From the NCBI GenBank assembly GCA_031286325.1, contig JAITUT010000005.1, positions 41,557 through 105,556 on the forward strand: a stretch of DNA of 64,000 nt, written 5' to 3'. The stretch's first letter is position 1, and the number at the start of each line of letters is the position of its first letter. The position numbers and the translations under genes are program-made. Source of the DNA: Helicobacteraceae bacterium. Its GTDB lineage: Bacteria > Campylobacterota > Campylobacteria > Campylobacterales > SZUA-545. Shown here piece after piece: positions 1 to 8,023 of the stretch. The notes under the pieces were generated by a model that did not search any database, was not told the DNA's origin, and saw nothing but the letters and a program-made list of their open reading frames with translations.

Positions 1-1
1 A

Positions 2-112
2 ACATTGTCCAGAATCCTTACGAAATTCAAACGCGATCTGCTGATAGACGAGAAAAACACCGATATAAACGTGCGCGATCTAACGCGCCTCAAAAACATC
101 TACGAGATTTGA
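2..112 (+). CDS. C-terminal end of a Crp/Fnr-family regulator (partial)
   Basis: The window opens inside this frame, so only the last 36 residues and a TGA stop are present. The piece reads SRILTKFKRDLLID, then a short strand-like stretch and a final helix. This fits the recognition helix and wing of a Crp/Fnr winged-helix DNA-binding domain (family pattern SRxLxxFKxxGLI). The stop lies 11 bases before the ATG of the PilJ-type sensor gene, so the two are probably co-transcribed. The sensory domain, cofactor and targets are outside the window. The family call rests on a short stretch and is moderate. Confidence 0.5.
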   Translation, partial: TLSRILTKFKRDLLIDEKNTDINVRDLTRLKNIYEI

Positions 113-123
113 AAGGAGCAAAA

Positions 124-1512
124 ATGCAGCTGAATAACAACGGCATTATCAAACAACTTGTAATAATCGGCGCGATCGTAGTAATCTGCGTCGTATTCAC
201 GATCGTGGCGGCGGCGTTTCTGAACAACAAGGGCGTTTTTGACGGCTACGCGATCAACATAGCGGGGCGCGAGAGAATGTTATCGCAAAAGATCGCGAAA
301 GAGGTTTTCATATTAAACTCGCAAGATCGCGCGGATTTTTCGGAGCTAAACCTAGCGATTGAGGAGTTTCAAAACGGCTTGCACTTTTTGCAAAACGGCA
401 ATGAACACCGCAATTACGCGCCCACCGAAAATAAACAAATCCAACGTCAATTAGACGAGATCGCGATCCGCTGGGCGGATTACAAAAGCAGCCTAGATAA
501 ATTCAAGACATCGTTCCTCTCGCTCGACAACCACAAACGTTACATTGACGGGCGCAACCAGCGAATGCTTTTTCTATCGGACGCCATCGTGAAAGCTATG
601 GTCATTCACAAACTTTTGCCGCAAGACATTGACGATTCTGGTCGCCAAAGAATGCTTACGCAAAGAATGGGCTATCATTTGAACCGCTACAACACCAAGT
701 GGGATACGCTCTCTTTCGAGGACTTTTACGGCGCGTATAACCTCTACGACTCCACGATCAAACGTTTCAAAAAAGAGGCGCGTTTCAGGAAATACCCCGA
801 TCTCGCCGCGCGGATAGACGAAACTTACGAGGTATGGGGCGAATATTCGAAACACATCAAAGCTATCCTTGATGAAATCCATAATTCTGTCGACGCGTTA
901 AGCGAGATTGAAATTCGCAACAAAGAGATTCTGCGAGAAATTGAGGCGGTCGTTTTGATGTATCAAGAGGAGTCTATCGCGATTAGAGAGCAGCTTTTGA
1001 ACGCGCTTTTGATCGCCGCGATCGTGCTTGTCGTAGTCGCGATCTATGCGGTAACGAGCCTTATGCGCATTAAAGAATCTTTTGACTACTTTACGCGCAA
1101 AACAAGCGAGCTTTTAAGCGGGCAAGCGAGCGTGGTCGCGGTAGAGCCGCAATATATGTATAGCGAGCTCTCCAAAATCGGCGAAAATATCTCCGCTTAT
1201 ATGCGCGGATTGCAGAGCTTTGAGACGAGCGCGGACAAACTTTTCGCCCACAGCAACGAAATTACGGGCGAGATCTCCAGCCTATCGGACCTTGCGATCA
1301 AAGAGATCGCCTCGCTGCCGATCGGCGACGAGGAGCGCGCGAAGATGCAAGAAGAGATTAGCCGCGTGGAGGATATGGCGTTGCAAGCGCGCGAGGAGAT
1401 CGTATCAAGCTCCAAACTTTTGGCGCAACTTAGAGTGAAACTCAAACTTTTGAGCGGCGCGTATGTGAGCGAGATCGCGGCTAGCAAGCGCAAAAAAGCG
1501 AAGGCTGTTTAA
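124..1512 (+). CDS. Membrane sensor with PilJ/NarX-type N-terminal domains
   Basis: The 462-residue protein has a membrane segment at about residues 9-32, a periplasmic region to about 290, a second membrane segment at about 291-314 and a helical cytoplasmic tail. The periplasmic part holds repeats of the PilJ/NarX 'P-box' type: GRERMLSQKIAKEV near residue 47, GRNQRMLFLSDAIVKAM near 144 and GRQRMLTQRMGYHLNRY near 173. In NarX this box binds nitrate or nitrite; in PilJ the ligand is unclear. I see no histidine-kinase domain and no methyl-accepting hairpin signature, so the output is unknown. ATG 124 is chosen over an upstream TTG because AAAGGAG sits six bases before it. The preceding Crp/Fnr gene is a plausible partner, as inference. 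Confidence 0.7.
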   Translation: MQLNNNGIIKQLVIIGAIVVICVVFTIVAAAFLNNKGVFDGYAINIAGRERMLSQKIAKEVFILNSQDRADFSELNLAIEEFQNGLHFLQNGNEHRNYAPTENKQIQRQLDEIAIRWADYKSSLDKFKTSFLSLDNHKRYIDGRNQRMLFLSDAIVKAMVIHKLLPQDIDDSGRQRMLTQRMGYHLNRYNTKWDTLSFEDFYGAYNLYDSTIKRFKKEARFRKYPDLAARIDETYEVWGEYSKHIKAILDEIHNSVDALSEIEIRNKEILREIEAVVLMYQEESIAIREQLLNALLIAAIVLVVVAIYAVTSLMRIKESFDYFTRKTSELLSGQASVVAVEPQYMYSELSKIGENISAYMRGLQSFETSADKLFAHSNEITGEISSLSDLAIKEIASLPIGDEERAKMQEEISRVEDMALQAREEIVSSSKLLAQLRVKLKLLSGAYVSEIAASKRKKAKAV

Positions 1513-2187
1513 TTGCGAGAGTCGCCGATCTACGACATTACGCCCTTTACTATGCTTGATTACCCCGATTCCCTCGCGGCGATCGCGTGGTTCGCGGGGT
1601 GCAATATGCGTTGCGGCTACTGCTACAACCCGCATATTGTGTTGGGCGAGGGCAGGATCGCGACCGAGAAACTTTTGGAATTTTTGCGTAAACGCAAAGA
1701 CAAATTAGAGGCGGTTGTATTGAGCGGCGGCGAATGTACGAATTTCGCGGCGATCGGCGAATTGTGCGCCGAAATTAAAAAGATCGGATACAAAGTCAAA
1801 ATCGACACGAACGGATCGCGCCCCGAACGACTTTCCGCGCTGATCGCCGCGAAAGCGATCGATTACGTCGCGCTGGATTTCAAAGCGCCGCGCGAAAAAT
1901 TTCGCGAGATCGCGGGCGCGGACTTTTACGATCAAACGTTGCAAAGCTTGCGTCTTTTGATCGCGAGCGAAATCCCGTTTGAAGCGCGCACTACGATCCA
2001 CTCGGCTCTTTTAACCCCCGCCGATATAAGCCGTATCGCCGAAGTTCTGTGTAGCGAGGGCTACAAAAATAACTATTGCCTGCAAAACTTTGTAGCCGCC
2101 AAAAAGACTTTGGGCAATCTTGGCAAACCTGCCGAAAAGTTCAATTTAGCCGCCGTTTCATCGCCGATCAAAGTGGTTTTAAGATAA
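1513..2187 (+). CDS. nrdG: Anaerobic ribonucleotide reductase activase, NrdG-like radical SAM protein
   Basis: This 224-residue radical-SAM protein has Cys30, Cys34 and Cys37 in a CX3CX2C motif (GCNMRCGYC), which holds the 4Fe-4S cluster, followed by LSGGECT for S-adenosylmethionine binding. The N-terminal pattern TMLDYPDSLAAI before the cysteines is typical of the NrdG2 subgroup. It should create the glycyl radical of the class III ribonucleotide reductase encoded at 47.3-49.7 kb. The start is a TTG directly after the TAA of the sensor gene; the ribosome site is weak, so translational coupling is likely. The upstream genes have no obvious functional tie. The family is clear; the exact substrate is inferred from the distant nrdD. 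Confidence 0.82.
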   Translation: MRESPIYDITPFTMLDYPDSLAAIAWFAGCNMRCGYCYNPHIVLGEGRIATEKLLEFLRKRKDKLEAVVLSGGECTNFAAIGELCAEIKKIGYKVKIDTNGSRPERLSALIAAKAIDYVALDFKAPREKFREIAGADFYDQTLQSLRLLIASEIPFEARTTIHSALLTPADISRIAEVLCSEGYKNNYCLQNFVAAKKTLGNLGKPAEKFNLAAVSSPIKVVLR

Positions 2188-2235
2188 TTTTAAACTAGAT
2201 TTTGCCGATATTGCGTTAAAATAGTTTAACTAGAA

Positions 2236-2321
2236 GCCTTACGTTCCCGCTGTAATGGCGGGTTAAAACTACAAGGCGGAGACTAACGGCGATTTTCGTG
2301 GGTCAAGGGGCGAAGCCCCTT
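2236..2321 (+). promoter_or_regulatory. Structured leader before the siroheme reductase gene
   Basis: After a possible -10 (TTAAAAT near 2216) the leader can fold GCCTT (2236-2240) with AAGGC (2273-2277) around an inner hairpin CCCGC/GCGGG (2246-2262). A second hairpin AAGGGGC/GCCCCTT lies at 2305-2321, just ahead of the AAAAAGGAG ribosome site. The string AAGCCTTA then TTCCCG recurs in the cysW leader at 6891-6906. It may be an RNA regulator or a dispersed palindromic repeat. I recognise no known riboswitch class. Confidence 0.35.
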
Positions 2322-2336
2322 ATAAAAAGGAGCCAA

Positions 2337-4052
2337 ATGGGCGGCTATAAAATTACCGACTCGCTAAACGCCGACTTGCAAACTTTCAAGGCGTATTACA
2401 CCAGTTATATTAACAAAGTAATTGGCGAAGAGGCTTTCAGAGCCCACCGCGTCCGATTCGGAATTTTGGAGCAGCGCGAACGCAATGTGCATATGTGCGT
2501 ATTGCGCCTTACTGGCGGCATCGTGAGCCCAGCGCAACTCAAAAGGATCGCCGAATTAGCCGCGATCCACGCGGACGCCAGTTTGCATATCACAATGCGC
2601 GGCGGCTTGCAGCTACACGATGTAATGCTAGGCGACTTAGTTGATCTTATGGAAGCTTTTCACCTAGCGGGGGTAACGGGGCGCGGCGCGGGCGGTAACG
2701 GCGTGCGCAACATCAATGTAGACGCGCTCTCAGGAGTCGCGGAGGACGAAATTTTTGATGTAACGCCGCACGCGATCGCCTTTAGCGAGAAAATTTTTGA
2801 CCAAAAAGACTCATACAATATACCGCGCAAATTCAAAATTTCATTCAGCGCCAGCGAAGCCGATCGCGGCGAAACGATCTTTGCTGATGTCGGGTTTATG
2901 GCGGCGACGCGAGAAGGCAAGCGCGGATTCAAAACGCTTGTCGGCGGCGGAATGGGCGGCAACAGCAAGATCGCGCGGCTTTTCGCGGATTTTATACCCG
3001 AAACCGAGCCGTTTTTATACGCGCAGGCGATCAAAGAGGTCTTTAATTTGCGCGGCAATCGCCAAGACAAATACCGCGCTAGGTTGCGCTTTTTGATTGA
3101 CGATATGGGTTACGACAACTTTCGGGCGGAAGTGTCGCGCGCGATCGAGAAGCTTCGCGCGGCGGGAAGCTATGAGATCGCGCCTGAAACGTTGCCTGAG
3201 CCGCCGTCATTGGCGGGCGAGCCGCCGTGCCGCGCGCCGAGCGGCGAAGAGGCGATTTACATTAAACGATATGCGCGCCCGCAGCGGCAAAAAGGCTATT
3301 TCTACGCGAAAATACCGCTCTTTTGCGGCGACATTAAATCCAAAGAGGCGATAGCTTTAGCCGAAGCTTTGGAAAAGATCGCCGCGGGTCGCGAAGTAAT
3401 GCGACTTGGTATGCGCCAAAACATCATTTTACGCAACTTGCGCCTCTCTGAAATTCTTGATCTCTACCCCGTGATCAAAGAGGCGGCATTGCTCGCCGAT
3501 CGCCCCGCCGCAATCGGCGACGTAGTGGTCTGCACCGGCGTCCCAACGTGCCAATTAGGGCTCACAAATTCGCGCGGCGCAATCCACGCGATCGGCAAAG
3601 CGTTGCTAAAAAGCCGCATAGATTTAGAGACTTTACAGGGGATCAACATTAACCTTTCTGGGTGCTCTAATGCCTGCGGCAGGCATTTATCCGCCGATCT
3701 GGGATTCTACGCGAAACTCTCGCGCAAAGGCGAAATGGAGTATCCCGCGTATGTGATCGTAGCTGGCGCGAAATTCGGAAAAGACCCCGCTTTCGCGCGC
3801 GAGATCGCGGAGGTGAGCGCGTACGCGCTGCCGGAATTTTGCGTGGAGCTTTTAGCGCATTGGAAAGATTCTAAGGAGAAATTCGCGAACTTTACCGAGT
3901 GGGTGGATAACGGCGGCGAGCGGTTTATCGCCGAGCTCGCGGCGAAACACTCGTTTGTGCCCGACTTTTATGACGACAAAAATCCGTATTTTGACTACGG
4001 CGCGAAAGAACTTTTCTCGCTCAAAGATCGCCGCGAGGGAGAAGAGCTCTGA
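2337..4052 (+). CDS. Siroheme sulfite/nitrite reductase, assimilatory
   Basis: The 571-residue protein is a nitrite/sulfite reductase hemoprotein. Cys399 and Cys405 (CTGVPTC) plus Cys443 and Cys447 (CSNAC) form the CX5C...CX3C motif that binds the 4Fe-4S cluster and coupled siroheme. Two ferredoxin-like half domains are expected near residues 50-110 and 330-390. It catalyses the six-electron reduction of sulfite to sulfide or nitrite to ammonia. The neighbouring sulfate transporter and APS reductase argue for sulfite. ATG 2337 is preferred over GTG 2298 because AAAAAGGAG precedes it and the upstream codons lie in a hairpin. No CysJ-like flavoprotein is nearby, so the electron donor is probably ferredoxin. 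Confidence 0.85.
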   Translation: MGGYKITDSLNADLQTFKAYYTSYINKVIGEEAFRAHRVRFGILEQRERNVHMCVLRLTGGIVSPAQLKRIAELAAIHADASLHITMRGGLQLHDVMLGDLVDLMEAFHLAGVTGRGAGGNGVRNINVDALSGVAEDEIFDVTPHAIAFSEKIFDQKDSYNIPRKFKISFSASEADRGETIFADVGFMAATREGKRGFKTLVGGGMGGNSKIARLFADFIPETEPFLYAQAIKEVFNLRGNRQDKYRARLRFLIDDMGYDNFRAEVSRAIEKLRAAGSYEIAPETLPEPPSLAGEPPCRAPSGEEAIYIKRYARPQRQKGYFYAKIPLFCGDIKSKEAIALAEALEKIAAGREVMRLGMRQNIILRNLRLSEILDLYPVIKEAALLADRPAAIGDVVVCTGVPTCQLGLTNSRGAIHAIGKALLKSRIDLETLQGININLSGCSNACGRHLSADLGFYAKLSRKGEMEYPAYVIVAGAKFGKDPAFAREIAEVSAYALPEFCVELLAHWKDSKEKFANFTEWVDNGGERFIAELAAKHSFVPDFYDDKNPYFDYGAKELFSLKDRREGEEL

Positions 4053-4179
4053 TCTTTTGCCGTTTGTGAAGCGAAATTGTCAAGAAAACCAATAAAACCA
4101 AGCGAAACCTCTATAACCGCGCGATCATAACCGCGCCCGCAACAATTTCTTTGCCCTTTGCGGCGAAAAAAATAATATA

Positions 4180-4205
4180 TAGTAAATTGATTGAGATACT
4201 TGACA
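4180..4205 (+). promoter_or_regulatory. Shared sulfur operator/promoter, copy 1 (sbp)
   Basis: The motif is AGTA-N12-TACTT followed by GA. The second half-site overlaps a TTGACA -35 box at 4200-4205. Near-identical copies precede cysW and cysA. The -10 element for this copy is not clear. The stretch from the siroheme gene stop (4052) to here is otherwise featureless. Confidence 0.7.
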
Positions 4206-4250
4206 AGGTTTTTTATGTTATGCTTCTATCGCTTTTTCAAGGAGGTCAAA

Positions 4251-5249
4251 ATGAAGGGCAAATTTCTGACGGCGATCGCGACATTAGCGATCGCGGTGGC
4301 GGCGCAGGCGGAGCAAATCTCGCTCCTAAATGTCTCTTATGATCCCACGCGGGAACTTTACAGAGAATACAACAAAGCTTTCGAGGCGCACTACAAGGCG
4401 CTTGCGGGCGATGATGTGATTGTGAAGCAGTCGCACGGCGGCAGCGGCAAACAGGCGATCGCGGTGATAGACGGGCTCGAAGCCGATGTGGTTACGTTGG
4501 CTCTGGGCGGCGACATAGACGCGATCGCGGCGAAAACGGGCAAAATTCCCTCTGATTGGAGCGCGAAGCTGCCGAACAATTCCGCGCCATACACCTCGAC
4601 AATCGTCTTTTTGGTCAAGGCGGGCAACCCGAAAAAGATCAAAGATTGGGACGATCTGGTGCGATCCGATGTCAAAGTCATCACGCCCGATCCTAAAACG
4701 AGCGGCGGCGCGAAGTGGAATTACCTTGCGGCGTGGGCGTTCGCGGATCAAAAATACGGAGGCAAAGAGGATAAGACGCGCGATTTCGTGAAACGGCTCT
4801 ACAAAAATGTGCCTGTACTTGATTCTGGCGCGCGCGGCGCGACCAACACATTCGTCCAGCGCGGGCTCGGCGACGTGCTTTTGGCGTGGGAAAACGAGGC
4901 GTTTTTGTCGATAAACGAGCTGGGCAAAGACAAATTTGAGATTGTCGTGCCGAGCGTGAGTATTCTTGCGGAACCCAGCGTGGCTTTGGTGGAGAAAAAC
5001 GCGGCGAAAAAGGGCGAAAAGTCCGTTAAAGCGGCGCAGGAATACTTGAAATTCCTCTACTCCAAAGAGGCGCAACGTATCGCGGGCAGAAATTATTACC
5101 GCCCAAGCGACCCTGAAGTGGCGAAAGAGTTTGCGGATAACTTCCCCGCGCTGAAACTTGCGAAGATTGGCGATTTCGGCGGCTGGGCTGGCGCGGATAA
5201 AAAGCACTTCGCGGACGGCGCGGAGTTTGACAAAATTTACAAAAAGTAA
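4251..5249 (+). CDS. sbp: Periplasmic sulfate-binding protein
   Basis: The 332-residue protein begins with a clear signal peptide ([20 protein letters not shown], cut before EQIS) and continues as a sulfate/thiosulfate-binding protein: [38 protein letters not shown] and the late [11 protein letters not shown] and [16 protein letters not shown] motifs. It captures sulfate in the periplasm for the CysTWA permease encoded next. ATG 4251 is chosen because AAGGAGGTC stands just before it; an earlier in-frame ATG at 4191 lies inside the operator/promoter and is not used. Length is normal for the family. Confidence 0.93.
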   Translation: MKGKFLTAIATLAIAVAAQAEQISLLNVSYDPTRELYREYNKAFEAHYKALAGDDVIVKQSHGGSGKQAIAVIDGLEADVVTLALGGDIDAIAAKTGKIPSDWSAKLPNNSAPYTSTIVFLVKAGNPKKIKDWDDLVRSDVKVITPDPKTSGGAKWNYLAAWAFADQKYGGKEDKTRDFVKRLYKNVPVLDSGARGATNTFVQRGLGDVLLAWENEAFLSINELGKDKFEIVVPSVSILAEPSVALVEKNAAKKGEKSVKAAQEYLKFLYSKEAQRIAGRNYYRPSDPEVAKEFADNFPALKLAKIGDFGGWAGADKKHFADGAEFDKIYKK

Positions 5250-5267
5250 CGATCTCGCGTAGCCGCA

Positions 5268-5324
5268 ATAACGATCGCGTACGCGGATCGTTATCGCGAG
5301 CGCGGTTTGCCGCGCGCGGCAAAC
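5268..5324 (+). terminator. Two stem-loops after sbp
   Basis: ATAACGATC (5268-5276) pairs with GATCGTTAT (5286-5294). This is followed by a perfect 20-base palindrome at 5305-5324 (GTTTGCCGCGCGCGGCAAAC). There is no U-tract, so attenuation or mRNA end-stabilisation is as likely as full termination. Confidence 0.5.
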
Positions 5325-5460
5325 AGGCGCGCAGAGATACGAGCGAAGCGATTAAAACGTCTTCGTACTAAATTGCTACGCGTCGCAAGCAACGTTCGCA
5401 ATAACGAAAGCTTGCGCGGCGGCGCAAAAGCGGGTGTTCGCCGTAAAAGGAGCACAACAA

Positions 5461-6501
5461 ATGAGGAATTTTTTAATTGGCTTGAAACCTATAATTCCCG
5501 CCCTTTTACGGCGGGCGAAAATCGCGCGCGGCGAAGCCTCCGTTACCGCGAAGGAAGCGCTAGGGCGCGGTGCGTCCGTTATTGCGAATGGAGCGGCAGG
5601 AGGCGCCGCGAAAGTTAGCGCGGCGGCGACTTTCGGCGGTTTCCAAAGGCTAAGCCTCTGGTCGCAACAACGGCTTTGCCGTCGCGAAAAGTCAAGACAC
5701 AGCGGCAGATTGCCGGGTTTTGGCTTGACGCTCGGACTTTTCACAAGCTATCTATCGCTGCTCGTTTTGCTCCCGCTCGCGGCGTTGATACTATACTCGG
5801 CGAAACTCACGGCGGCGGAATTTATCGCGATCGCGACCGACGAGCGCGTCATTTCGGCGATCGCCGTCTCATTCAAATGCGCTTTCTTAGCGGCGGCGAT
5901 CAACTCATTTTTCGGCTTCGTAATCGCGTGGGTTCTGGCGCGATACGAATTTTTTGGCAAAAAGTTTGTAGACGCCGTGATCGATTTGCCGTTTGCGATC
6001 CCAACGGCGGTCGCGGGTATTTCGCTCTGCGCGATCTTCGCGCCGGACGGCGTTTTGGGCGCGGCGCTCGCTAAAATTGACGTGCAAGCGGCGTATTCGC
6101 AAGTCGGAATCGTAATCGCGCTCGTATTTATCGGTTTTCCGTTCATAGTCCGCGCGGTGCAGCCCGTGTTGGAGGAGGCGGATCGCGAGGTTGAGGAGGC
6201 GGCGGCGACGCTTGGCGCGTCGTTTTGGACGACATTTAGGCGCGTTATTTTCCCGTGCGCCTATCCCGCGCTTCTTACGGGCTTTGCGATGGCGTTCGCG
6301 CGCGGCATCGGCGAATACGGATCGGTAATTTTTATTTCGAGCAATATGCCTTATGAGAGCGAGATCGCGCCGCTTTTGATCGTTAAAAAACTCACGCAAT
6401 TCGACTACGCGGGCGCAAGCGCGATCGGCGTGATAATTCTCCTCTCGGCATTTATTATGCTGATTTTTATCAATATTTTGCAGAGCAGGCGGAGAGGATA
6501 A
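5461..6501 (+). CDS. cysT: Sulfate ABC transporter permease CysT with repeat-encoded N-terminal extension
   Basis: From about residue 83 (LPGFGLTLGLF) the protein is a standard CysT inner-membrane permease with six membrane helices and the EAA loop (EEAAATLGASFWTTFRRVIFP) that docks on CysA. Before this stands an Ala/Arg-rich stretch with no match to CysT, encoded by palindromic DNA (hairpins at 5497-5515, 5643-5661 and 5670-5682) that resembles intergenic repeats elsewhere in the window. ATG 5461 has a good ribosome site (AAAGGAG, 5447-5453). The only start near the conserved core is a TTG at about 5710 with no clear ribosome site. Either the repeat is translated or the true start is the weak TTG. 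The call of CysT itself is firm. Confidence 0.88.
   Translation: MRNFLIGLKPIIPALLRRAKIARGEASVTAKEALGRGASVIANGAAGGAAKVSAAATFGGFQRLSLWSQQRLCRREKSRHSGRLPGFGLTLGLFTSYLSLLVLLPLAALILYSAKLTAAEFIAIATDERVISAIAVSFKCAFLAAAINSFFGFVIAWVLARYEFFGKKFVDAVIDLPFAIPTAVAGISLCAIFAPDGVLGAALAKIDVQAAYSQVGIVIALVFIGFPFIVRAVQPVLEEADREVEEAAATLGASFWTTFRRVIFPCAYPALLTGFAMAFARGIGEYGSVIFISSNMPYESEIAPLLIVKKLTQFDYAGASAIGVIILLSAFIMLIFINILQSRRRG
5497..5682 (+). repeat. Palindromic repeat block inside the cysT reading frame
   Basis: It contains three hairpins: CCCGCC/GGCGGG, CCAAAGGC/GCCTCTGG and ACGGC/GCCGT. The stretch TTTCCAAAGGCTAA recurs in noncoding DNA at about 28622, and shorter GTTTCCAAA relatives occur at about 9868, 9937, 26035, 28569 and 42374. 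The block is in frame with cysT and free of stops. Confidence 0.55.
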
Positions 6502-6522
6502 TAAAAGTCGCTATGAAGTTGC

Positions 6523-6563
6523 GCCCAAAAATTTCGCGCGAAACGCGCGAAAGCGGTTTGGGC
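6523..6563 (+). terminator. Strong stem-loop after cysT
   Basis: An outer stem GCCCAAA/TTTGGGC encloses an inner nine-base stem TTTCGCGCG/CGCGCGAAA with a three-base loop (6532-6552). It starts 22 bases after the cysT stop and probably ends that transcript. This fits cysW having its own promoter. The remaining 270 bases up to the cysW promoter hold no recognisable gene. Confidence 0.6.
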
Positions 6564-6833
6564 GGCGCAAACTAATAATTTGAAGATCGCCGCGTACATT
6601 CTCAAAACCCAAAACCCAAACGATATACGGCGGTAAATTTCAGTATCCAAAACGCCTCGAATCGCATAGGAACTCTCGTCGGGCTTGGTGATTTTTTACG
6701 AGCGATCGCCGCTATATTTCGCCAGCAGGGCTTGCGCGGCGCGGCTCTTAATTTCTCGCGGCAATAACATATTGAATATTTTTCATCTTGGATTTTTGGA
6801 TTAGAGACAGCCTCTCATTCGTTTTTTAATATC

Positions 6834-6882
6834 AAGTAAATAAATCAACATACTTGACATTTAAGGGTATTTCAGGTATAGT
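6834..6882 (+). promoter_or_regulatory. Shared sulfur operator/promoter, copy 2 (cysW)
   Basis: AAGTA-N12-TACTT (6834-6855) overlaps a perfect -35 TTGACA (6854-6859). A 17-base spacer then leads to -10 TATAGT (6877-6882). It matches the sites before sbp and cysA. Overlap with the -35 box suggests repression when bound. Confidence 0.78.
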
Positions 6883-6951
6883 TCTTATCAAAGCCTTATC
6901 TTCCCGTTGCGCTCGCGACGACGAGAGATCGCAAATGTTAAAAGAGCAAAA

Positions 6952-7749
6952 ATGAGAGAGCCTGTCTATATAAAACCCATTCTGATCGCCGTTTCGCTGG
7001 CGTTTTTGACGATATTTATCGCCCTGCCGCTATGGACGATTTTCAGCCAAGCGTTCGCGAACGGCTTTGAGGGCTACATCGCGGCGATCACGGAGAGGGA
7101 CGCGGTTTCGGCGATCGCGCTCACGCTCACTATCGCGGCAATCTGCGTGCCTATCAATATGGTGTTCGGCGCAATGGCGGCGTGGGCGATCGCCAAATTT
7201 GACTTTCGCGGCAAAAACCTGCTCGTTTCGCTCATTGAAATCCCATTCGCCGTCTCGCCTGTGATCGCGGGGCTGATGTTCGTGCTGCTCTTCGGCTCGC
7301 ACGGCTGGTTCGGTGAATTTTTGGCGGAGCGGGAGATCAAAATCGTTTTCGCGCTGCCGGGAATGGTCTTGGCGACGCTCTTTGTAACATTTCCGTTTGT
7401 GGCGCGCGAATTGATACCCGTGATGAAAGAGGCGGGACGGGACGAAGAGGAGGCGGCGATGACGCTGGGCGCGAGCGGCTGGCGGATTTTTCGGCGCGTA
7501 ACCCTGCCGAACATCAAGTGGGGAATGCTCTACGGCGTGATTTTGACGAACGCGCGGGCGGTCGGCGAATTTGGGGCGGTCGCGGTTTTGTCGGGAATGA
7601 TACGCGGCGAGACGATGACGATGCCGCTGCACATCGAGGCGCTTTACGGAGAATATATGTTCACGGCGGCGTTCGCCGTGGCGTCGCTGCTTACGATAAT
7701 GGCGGTATTTACGCTGATCGTGAAAGCCGTTTTGAAGAGGCTTTCTTGA
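6952..7749 (+). CDS. cysW: Sulfate ABC transporter permease CysW
   Basis: The 265-residue inner-membrane permease has about six helices and the EAA loop (EEAAMTLGASGWRIFRRVTLP) that contacts CysA. GEFGAVAVLSGMIRGETMTMPLHIE near the C-terminus is typical of CysW. It pairs with CysT to form the sulfate channel. ATG 6952 is chosen because an upstream in-frame start at 6907 lies in the leader that resembles the siroheme-gene leader. Unlike the usual cysTWA operon, it is separated from cysT by 450 bases carrying a terminator and its own operator/promoter. Confidence 0.92.
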   Translation: MREPVYIKPILIAVSLAFLTIFIALPLWTIFSQAFANGFEGYIAAITERDAVSAIALTLTIAAICVPINMVFGAMAAWAIAKFDFRGKNLLVSLIEIPFAVSPVIAGLMFVLLFGSHGWFGEFLAEREIKIVFALPGMVLATLFVTFPFVARELIPVMKEAGRDEEEAAMTLGASGWRIFRRVTLPNIKWGMLYGVILTNARAVGEFGAVAVLSGMIRGETMTMPLHIEALYGEYMFTAAFAVASLLTIMAVFTLIVKAVLKRLS

Positions 7750-7953
7750 TCTTTGTTTAGCTCGTCAAAGACCAAAAATCGCGATCAAAACTAAGCGATA
7801 ATATCGTTTCCTTTAACTCTCGCGAGATAATTATATTAAACGCGCCGCCCCGCTCTTTTAATATAAAGGACTTACGTCGTGAGATTCCGACGTTTCGCCC
7901 TCTAGTTTTTTAGTTTCCGCGCGCTTCCGCGACGCGCTTTCCCCCATAATGTT

Positions 7954-8002
7954 TAGTAAATTGATAGAGTTACTTGATTTTTAAGTTGTTTTGAGGTATA
8001 TT
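7954..8002 (+). promoter_or_regulatory. Shared sulfur operator/promoter, copy 3 (cysA)
   Basis: TAGTA-N12-TACTT (7954-7975) overlaps a -35 TTGATT (7974-7979), followed by a 17-base spacer and -10 TATATT (7997-8002). The spacer of the operator (AATTGATAGAGT) is almost the same as in the sbp copy (AATTGATTGAGA). Confidence 0.78.
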
Positions 8003-8023
8003 TCGCCGCAAAAGGACTTAACT

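Noticed and set aside
4326..5207. Long 293-codon minus-strand frame opposite sbp
   Set aside because: It is the antisense shadow of a clear sulfate-binding protein; its composition is Arg-rich without domain patterns, and it has no ribosome site.
7030..7632. 200-codon minus-strand frame opposite cysW
   Set aside because: Arg/His-rich antisense reading of a GCG-rich gene; no protein-like features.
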